Below, piece after piece: positions 4,433-10,376 of a DNA stretch of 10,376 nucleotides. The first letter of the stretch is position 1. Each line of letters starts with the position of its first letter. Origin of the DNA: CAZKMQ01 sp964554065 (GTDB lineage Bacteria; Patescibacteriota; Patescibacteriia; Magasanikbacterales; JBBTQS01); assembly GCA_964554065.1 (NCBI GenBank), contig CAZKMQ010000026.1:1-10376 (forward strand), read 5' to 3'. Below the pieces are notes generated by a model. That model was given only the letters and a program-made list of their open reading frames with translations, was not told where the DNA came from and did no database searches. The position numbers and the translations under genes are program-made.

Positions 4433-7400
4433 CTATGCTTCTGCTTCCACAGCTTCTACCTCCTGATCAGAAGGTTCTTCTGCTGGTTTTAGATCTGGAA
4501 TAATATTTTCATTCCCCTTAAACCCCGTTCCTGCTGGAACACGGCGACCAATGATAACATTTTCTTTGAGCCCCTCAAGATAATCGATCTTTCCGGTCAC
4601 TGCAGCATTGATCAGCACCTTTGCAGTCTCTTGGAATGATGCCGCTGACAAAAAGCTCTGCGTTGAAAGCGCAACACGGGAAATACCAAGGAACAACTCT
4701 TGTGTCTCTGCTTTCTTCTTCCCCTTACCAAGAGAAGCGTTTGCAGCATGCACTTGCGCAACTTCTACAGTTTCACCTGGTAACAGATCAGTATCCGCTG
4801 GATCCAAAATTAAGTGGCGAGAAAACATCTGACGCAAAATAATTTCGATATGCTTGTCGTTCAACTTCTGTCCTTGTGAAGAATAAATATCTTGGATCTC
4901 ATGCAAAATATATTCTTGCACCGCACCGCGCCCCCTGAGCTCATGCAACTGATGCAAATCCATGTGTCCTTCAGTAACTGGATCACCAGAGCTAACTAGG
5001 TCACCATCTTTTACTAGAACTTTATATCCAAGTGGTACAATGAATTCTTTCTCATGTGTTCCTTCATAGACCAGGAACATCTTGCGCTTCTCAAGACGGA
5101 TGGTTCCCGATGCAATAGCAATAATAGGATCTGCATCATGTACCTCAAGCAATGTTTGCCCTTTAGTAACGCTAGCACCATCTTCAACAAGCAAATTATC
5201 TTTCACGCGTACTTTGTACACTTCCTCATCTACACCATCATAAGTCACCTTTACAATCTTCTGACCACGTCGTCCTTCAAAAATCTTACGACCAGTTGGT
5301 GATTCAATCACACGACCTTCTGCAGACTCAACAGTTGCTGTACCAGACACGGTTGTTACAACAGCTTTCTTCTTCGGCTGACGAGCTTCAAACAACTCTT
5401 CAACACGTGGCAAACCTTGAGTAATATCCTGACCAGCAACTCCACCGGTGTGGAATGTTCTCATGGTCAACTGCGTACCCGGCTCACCAATTGACTGTGC
5501 AGCAATAATTCCTACCGCTGTTCCAAGTTCTGCTGGCTTATTCTTTGCTAAGTCAACTCCATAGCAATTACGACAGATTCCCTTTGGCAGTAGACACTTC
5601 AATACACTACGAACTGAAACCTCTTCTACACCAAGGGCATCTATTTCACGCGCTTGAGCTTCAGTAATCATCTCACCTGCTTTAGCAAGTACTTTCTTTG
5701 ATCCTGGCTTCTTCACTGTCTCAAGTGCATAACGTCCACGAACACGCTCCATAAGTGACTCACCCATCACCTTCTCACTTTCCTCGCGAGTAATTAGAGA
5801 CCCTTCTTCTGTTCCACAATCTTCAATAAGCACAACCACATCTTGTGATACATCCACCAAACGACGGGTTAGGTATCCTGCGTTAGCTGTTCGCAATGCA
5901 GTATCAGTCAATCCTTTACGCACACCGTGACTAGAGATAAAAAACTCAAGAACAGAGAATCCTTCTTTGAAGTTTCCTTTAACTGGCAACTCGATAATGT
6001 CTCCTGATGGGTTACTCACTAATCCTTTCATACCAATAACTTGTCCGAGCTGACCCCATGATCCACGCGCACCAGATTCAATCATGGCATACACAGGACC
6101 ATGTGTATTCAATGATGTTCCGCTTTGCTTCAACACATCATCTTTTACATCAGTCCACACACCAATAATCTTAGTATACCGCTCATTCTGTGTTAGCAAT
6201 CCTTCTTGATATTGCATTTCAATCTCTTCAATCTTCTTGTCTCCACCAGAAACAATATCACGCTTTGATTCAACATGAGGGAAGTCATCCATACCTAATG
6301 AGTATCCTGACTTGGTTACATACTTGAACCCAAGCGCCTTCATGTTGTCGAGCACTTCTGATGTAGGAATTTCTCCATAATGCTCAAGTACCAATCGTAC
6401 AATCTGCGCAAGCTTCTTACCTGTCACCATTTCGTTATACCATGGCAATTTCTCTGGAAGCACATCATTGAAAATAATTCTTCCAACCGTCGTCTTCACA
6501 CGTTGTGGAGCATCCTCCGGCAATCGCTCACGATGACGATCAAAGTACACTTCAATTGGCTCGTGCAATCCAATACGACGTAGCTTGTACGCATAACGCG
6601 CATCGCCTAGTGAACCAAATCGCTTGATTTCTTTTTCATCAATAGTGTCAAAATCTTCACCTGCTTTAGTGAGATAGAAACACCCAAGTGTAATATCCTG
6701 TTTTGGTGTAGCAATTGGATTACCAGTCGCCGGCTTAAGAATGTTTCGTTCTGCAGCCATCAAGTTCTCTGCTTCCCACTTTGCTTTTTCTGTTAGTGGT
6801 ACGTGTACGGCCATTTGGTCACCATCAAAATCAGCATTGAATGCACTACACACAAGTGGGTGCAAACGGACTGCCTTACCTTCAACCAAGCGCGGACGGA
6901 ATGATTGGATACCCAGACGGTGCAATGTTGGAGCACGGTTCAAGAACACACGTGTATCAACAATTACCTCTTCAAGAATATCCCACACCTCATCATGATC
7001 AGCCTCAATAAACCGAGATGCACTACGAATGTTGTGAGCAAACCCGCGTTCGATTATCTTAGCCATCACAAAAGGCTTGAACAACTCCAAAGCCATGCGC
7101 TTAGGCAAACCACATTCACTCATGCTCATGTTCGGCCCAACTACAATTACGCTACGACCAGAATAGTCAGTTCGCTTACCAAGCAAGTTCTGACGGAATC
7201 TTCCTTGTTTTCCTTTCAAGTTGTCGGCAATACTTCGCAACTTACGACGCTGTCCAGTTGAGGCAGTAACTGTCTTACTGCGACGCGCATCATTATCAAT
7301 AAGCGCGTCAACTGCCTCTTGGAGCATCCGCCTCTCATTTCGCGTAATAACTTCTGGTGCTTTCAAATCAAGCAATCTCTTCAAACGATTGTTGCGGTTA

Positions 7401-8395
7401 ATAACACGACGATACAAGTCATTCAAGTCTGACGTTGCAAAACGACCACCATCGAGCGCCACCATTGGGCGCATGTCCGGTGGAATAATAGGAATTACTT
7501 TCAAGATCATCCAGTCCGGATGAATACCATTGATCTCAAGACTCTTCAGTAATTTAACACGACGAATCATTTTGTCACGCTTAGCAGTCTTGTTAACTGC
7601 AATCTCTTTGTCGAGTGCATCAATTGTCTTTGGCAAATCAAGCTTCTTTAACAAATGCTCAACTGCCGCTGCTCCAATCTGCGCATCAAAGATATGTCCA
7701 TATCGCAATGACAGTTCTTGAAAAGCGTTTTCACTCATTAGCTTCATCGGAACAATCTCTTTAAGCTCGCGCTCTGCCTCAACAAAGTCTTCCTCAAGTG
7801 CTGCAAGTTTTTGCTCAAACTCTTCTTCAATTTCCTCAATAGCAGCAGCGTCACCCTTTACATTGACCTTCTTCTGCTTCGCTTGATTCATTAGTTGTTT
7901 GCGCTTACTCTTGTATTCTTCTTTTAGAGCATCTACAGTCTGCGCCTTCACGTCTTCATTTACTTCAGTAACAATAAAGTTCGCATAGTAAATTACTTTC
8001 TCAAGCATCTGAATAGACAAATCTAGAATAGTTCCAATCTTGGACGGAATACTGCGCAAGAACCAAATATGCGTTACAGGTGATGCAAGTTCAACATGCC
8101 CCATGCGCTCACGACGCACTAACGAATGTGTAACTTCCACACCACACTTATCACATACAATACCTTTGTATCGAATTTTCTTATACTTACCACAGTAACA
8201 CTCCCAGTCCTTTGTTGGTCCAAAAATTTCTTCAGCAAACAATCCGCCTTTTTCCGGTTTCTGTGTACGGTAGTTAATGGTTTCCGGTTTTACAACTTCA
8301 CCACTACTCCATCCACGAATAACTTCTGGAGATGCAACACGCAGACGTATCGCATCAAAGTCCATGCTATGAATTGTATCTGTTTTCATATTCAT
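4433..8395 (-). CDS. rpoC: DNA-directed RNA polymerase subunit beta'
   Basis: This is the complete beta' subunit of RNA polymerase, 1320 residues, forming the active-site cleft with beta. Landmarks in order: the first zinc site C66, C68, C81, C84; a charged coiled-coil stretch (about 150-210); the catalytic magnesium loop NADFDGDQ with aspartates 522, 524 and 526; the bridge helix around 816-850 (ISSHGVRKG, H823); the second zinc site C860, C934, C941, C944; the trigger loop around 970-995 (MRTFHTGG, M978); and the conserved RRVPAGTG near the end, followed by an acidic tail. The trigger loop has no large proteobacterial-type insertion. The stretch between ARQPK (1004-1008) and QEY (1160) is about 75 residues longer than I recall for compact Firmicutes-type beta' and holds two similar barrel-like segments. 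It starts at ATG 8395, 11 bases after rpoB, with no clear ribosome site, suggesting coupling with rpoB. A second ATG two codons on is also possible. Confidence 0.99.
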   Translation of the reverse strand: MNMKTDTIHSMDFDAIRLRVASPEVIRGWSSGEVVKPETINYRTQKPEKGGLFAEEIFGPTKDWECYCGKYKKIRYKGIVCDKCGVEVTHSLVRRERMGHVELASPVTHIWFLRSIPSKIGTILDLSIQMLEKVIYYANFIVTEVNEDVKAQTVDALKEEYKSKRKQLMNQAKQKKVNVKGDAAAIEEIEEEFEQKLAALEEDFVEAERELKEIVPMKLMSENAFQELSLRYGHIFDAQIGAAAVEHLLKKLDLPKTIDALDKEIAVNKTAKRDKMIRRVKLLKSLEINGIHPDWMILKVIPIIPPDMRPMVALDGGRFATSDLNDLYRRVINRNNRLKRLLDLKAPEVITRNERRMLQEAVDALIDNDARRSKTVTASTGQRRKLRSIADNLKGKQGRFRQNLLGKRTDYSGRSVIVVGPNMSMSECGLPKRMALELFKPFVMAKIIERGFAHNIRSASRFIEADHDEVWDILEEVIVDTRVFLNRAPTLHRLGIQSFRPRLVEGKAVRLHPLVCSAFNADFDGDQMAVHVPLTEKAKWEAENLMAAERNILKPATGNPIATPKQDITLGCFYLTKAGEDFDTIDEKEIKRFGSLGDARYAYKLRRIGLHEPIEVYFDRHRERLPEDAPQRVKTTVGRIIFNDVLPEKLPWYNEMVTGKKLAQIVRLVLEHYGEIPTSEVLDNMKALGFKYVTKSGYSLGMDDFPHVESKRDIVSGGDKKIEEIEMQYQEGLLTQNERYTKIIGVWTDVKDDVLKQSGTSLNTHGPVYAMIESGARGSWGQLGQVIGMKGLVSNPSGDIIELPVKGNFKEGFSVLEFFISSHGVRKGLTDTALRTANAGYLTRRLVDVSQDVVVLIEDCGTEEGSLITREESEKVMGESLMERVRGRYALETVKKPGSKKVLAKAGEMITEAQAREIDALGVEEVSVRSVLKCLLPKGICRNCYGVDLAKNKPAELGTAVGIIAAQSIGEPGTQLTMRTFHTGGVAGQDITQGLPRVEELFEARQPKKKAVVTTVSGTATVESAEGRVIESPTGRKIFEGRRGQKIVKVTYDGVDEEVYKVRVKDNLLVEDGASVTKGQTLLEVHDADPIIAIASGTIRLEKRKMFLVYEGTHEKEFIVPLGYKVLVKDGDLVSSGDPVTEGHMDLHQLHELRGRGAVQEYILHEIQDIYSSQGQKLNDKHIEIILRQMFSRHLILDPADTDLLPGETVEVAQVHAANASLGKGKKKAETQELFLGISRVALSTQSFLSAASFQETAKVLINAAVTGKIDYLEGLKENVIIGRRVPAGTGFKGNENIIPDLKPAEEPSDQEVEAVEAEA

Positions 8396-8406
8396 ATGCG
8401 TATACG

Positions 8407-10376
8407 TTAAGCCTGATCGGCGTTATCCCCGTCTGATTTCTTGTCTTCCATTTGGTCGACAGGTGTGTACCCCTTACCATCTTTGGCAAGCAGCTCCACA
8501 TCAAGACAAAGACCTTTCAACTCGCGAGTCAGAACGAAGAATGACTCAGGAATATTAATGCGAGTGATTGGATCTCCTTTAATAATTGATTCGTATGCCT
8601 TACTTCTTCCTGGAACATCATCTGATTTAATCGTCAAAATCTCCTGCAATGTGTGAGCTGCACCATATGCTTCAAGTGCCCAAACTTCCATCTCTCCAAA
8701 ACGCTGACCACCATGCTGTGCCTTACCACCAAGTGGCTGCTGTGAGATCAAACTGTACGGACCAATGGAACGTTGGTGAATCTTATCTTCAATCATGTGG
8801 TTAAGCTTCAACATGTAAGTGTAACCAACCGTTGTTTTGTTATCAAAAGCTTCACCGGTTCGCCCATCATACAACTGCACCTGTCCATCGCGACTAAATC
8901 CTTGCTCTTCTAGTGAATCTTTAATTTGTTTTTCAGTAACACCGTTAAGTGGTGGTGTAGCCACACGTGTTCCCATAGCATTAGCAGCTAGCCCCAAATG
9001 TGTTTCAAGTAGCTGCCCTAAGTTCATTCGTGAAATAACGCCAAGTGGACTCAGGATAATATCAACCGGTGTTCCATCTTCAAGAAATGGCATATCAGCT
9101 GCTGGAACTACGCGTGAAATTACACCTTTGTTTCCGTGACGACCGGCCATCTTATCTCCAACTTGAATCTTACGCATGTCAGCAACCGTCACTTGAATCT
9201 GCTTAATCACTCCTGGCTGCAACTTGTCTCCAGCCTCTGCTGAAAATACTTTCACATCAATTACTTTTCCATGATCTCCATATTCCAAGTACTTTGAAGA
9301 GTCACGCACATCGCGCGCTTTTTCTCCAAAGATTGCACGAAGTAACTTTTCTTCAGCTGAAAGTTCAGTCTCACCCTTTGGCGTAATTTTTCCAACCAAG
9401 ATGTCGCCGGCTTTTACCTCAGCTCCGATACGGACAATTCCTTCTGAGTCCAAATTCTTCAACTTCTCTTCACTTACGTTTGGAATGTCTGATGTGACTA
9501 CTTCAGGTCCAAGCTTAGTCTCGCGCACATCAATTACATAATCTTCAATGTGCACTGAACTATAACGATCATCACGAACTAATCTCTCAGACAAGATAAT
9601 AGCATCCTCATAGTTGTACCCATCCCAAATCATATAAGCCACCATGATATTCTGCCCTAAGGCAAGCTCACCATTTTGTGTAGATGGACCATCAGCCAAA
9701 ACATCACCCTTCTTAATTTTTTGACCAGCAGTCACGATTGGACGTTGGTTAATTGATGTTGAGTGATTTGAACGGAGGAATTTATTCAATGTGTAAGTAA
9801 CATCACCTAACTTCTTGTACTTTACGTCAATTTTACTGCCATCTACCGCAACAATCTCACCAGCATCTTTTGCAACAACTACGTGACCTGAGTCCTTAGC
9901 CGCTGCAAGTTCAATTCCTGTTCCAACAATTGGCGACTCTGGAGAAATACATGGCACAGCTTGGCGTTGCATGTTCGTTCCCATAAGTGCGCGTGTTGCA
10001 TCATCGTGTTCTAAAAACGGAATCAATGATGTCGCGATACTGATAATTTGGTTTGAAGCAACGTCCATGTACTGCACATCATTAACACTTGCAAACCCAG
10101 GAACACCCTGACGACGCACTGGAATTTTTTCTTGTTTAAAATATCCATCCGCGTCAATTGGGATTGTCGCACTAGTAGTAATTACCTTTTCTTCTTGAAA
10201 AGCATTCAAATATACAATCTCTTCAGTCACGCGCGGACGACCGTCTGCAGCTTTTTCAACTTTGCGATATGGTGTTTCTACAAAACCAAAATCATTCACA
10301 ATAGCATATGACGCCAAGTGACCAACCAAACCAATGTTCGGACCTTCCGGAGTTGCGATTGGACAAATGCGCCCAT
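8407..10376 (-). CDS. rpoB: DNA-directed RNA polymerase subunit beta, C-terminal half (partial)
   Basis: These are the C-terminal 655 residues of the beta subunit; the N-terminal half lies beyond the right edge, where the frame stays open. The visible part begins in the region of rifampicin cluster III (GRICPIATPEGPNIGL). It continues through LIPFLEHDDATRALMG, GKITPKGETELSAEEKLLRA, the active-site lysines in GDKMAGRHGNKG (about 9125-9165), LSPLGVISRMNLGQ, and the C-terminal clamp GGKAQHGGQRFGEMEVWALE (about 8675-8735). It ends in an acidic hydrophilic tail (DKKSDGDNADQA). No large insertion is visible in this half. The residue before TPEGPNIGL is Ala, where E. coli and B. subtilis have Glu (E565 in E. 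coli numbering). rpoC follows after 11 bases on the same strand, the standard rpoBC operon order. The codon TTG at 10329, sometimes taken as a start, is internal because homology continues upstream. Confidence 0.99.
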   Translation of the reverse strand, partial: GRICPIATPEGPNIGLVGHLASYAIVNDFGFVETPYRKVEKAADGRPRVTEEIVYLNAFQEEKVITTSATIPIDADGYFKQEKIPVRRQGVPGFASVNDVQYMDVASNQIISIATSLIPFLEHDDATRALMGTNMQRQAVPCISPESPIVGTGIELAAAKDSGHVVVAKDAGEIVAVDGSKIDVKYKKLGDVTYTLNKFLRSNHSTSINQRPIVTAGQKIKKGDVLADGPSTQNGELALGQNIMVAYMIWDGYNYEDAIILSERLVRDDRYSSVHIEDYVIDVRETKLGPEVVTSDIPNVSEEKLKNLDSEGIVRIGAEVKAGDILVGKITPKGETELSAEEKLLRAIFGEKARDVRDSSKYLEYGDHGKVIDVKVFSAEAGDKLQPGVIKQIQVTVADMRKIQVGDKMAGRHGNKGVISRVVPAADMPFLEDGTPVDIILSPLGVISRMNLGQLLETHLGLAANAMGTRVATPPLNGVTEKQIKDSLEEQGFSRDGQVQLYDGRTGEAFDNKTTVGYTYMLKLNHMIEDKIHQRSIGPYSLISQQPLGGKAQHGGQRFGEMEVWALEAYGAAHTLQEILTIKSDDVPGRSKAYESIIKGDPITRINIPESFFVLTRELKGLCLDVELLAKDGKGYTPVDQMEDKKSDGDNADQA

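Noticed and set aside
5054..5302. Short plus-strand open frames inside rpoC and rpoB
   Set aside because: All lie opposite highly conserved polymerase coding sequence and lack ribosome sites or recognisable products.
10327..10329. TTG as the start of rpoB
   Set aside because: The reading frame continues to the window edge with conserved RpoB residues (ICPIATPEGPNIG), so the codon is an internal Leu.

Overview
The window is a stretch of bacterial chromosome, probably from a metagenome-assembled or draft genome, since a run of 22 N interrupts one gene. Most of it is housekeeping: the 3' half of rpoB, a complete rpoC, then yebC and ruvC, all on the minus strand. Base composition is moderate (roughly 40-50% G+C in blocks I sampled). 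TAA, TAG and TGA all serve as stops, and starts include at least one TTG. RNA polymerase is compact, without the large proteobacterial trigger-loop insertion, and the thioredoxin-reductase-like protein has a GGSAAA nucleotide-binding loop. These traits would fit a small-genome lineage such as the Patescibacteria (Candidate Phyla Radiation), but that is inference; a phylogeny of RpoB/RpoC would be needed to place it.

Layout from right to left along the minus strand: rpoB (partial, runs off the right edge), 11 bases, rpoC, an intrinsic terminator, yebC (broken by the N run), 2 bases, ruvC. ruvC meets a plus-strand short-chain dehydrogenase (SDR) gene head-on, with a strong hairpin and T-run between them. 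The SDR gene is divergent from a minus-strand thioredoxin reductase/AhpF-like gene; their candidate promoters sit back to back in 126 bases. That reductase gene ends in a GC-rich hairpin. Only about 7 bases further on is the near-consensus promoter of a two-gene minus-strand operon encoding a Nudix-related protein with an eroded catalytic box and a 111-residue protein I do not recognise. The operon ends with its own terminator near the left edge.

How the genes work together: RpoB and RpoC are the catalytic subunits of RNA polymerase. YebC (translation/regulation) and RuvC (Holliday junction resolution) are a long-conserved neighbour pair. The left third is accessory redox and nucleotide-type metabolism: an FAD disulfide reductase, an SDR whose active-site lysine is replaced by methionine, and the Nudix-like/unknown pair.

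I found no CRISPR array, tRNA, rRNA, insertion sequence or clear new defence system. The most unusual items are the SDR lacking its lysine, the degenerate Nudix protein with its unknown partner and leader hairpin, the frame-inconsistent assembly gap in yebC, and an extra barrel-type repeat in RpoC.
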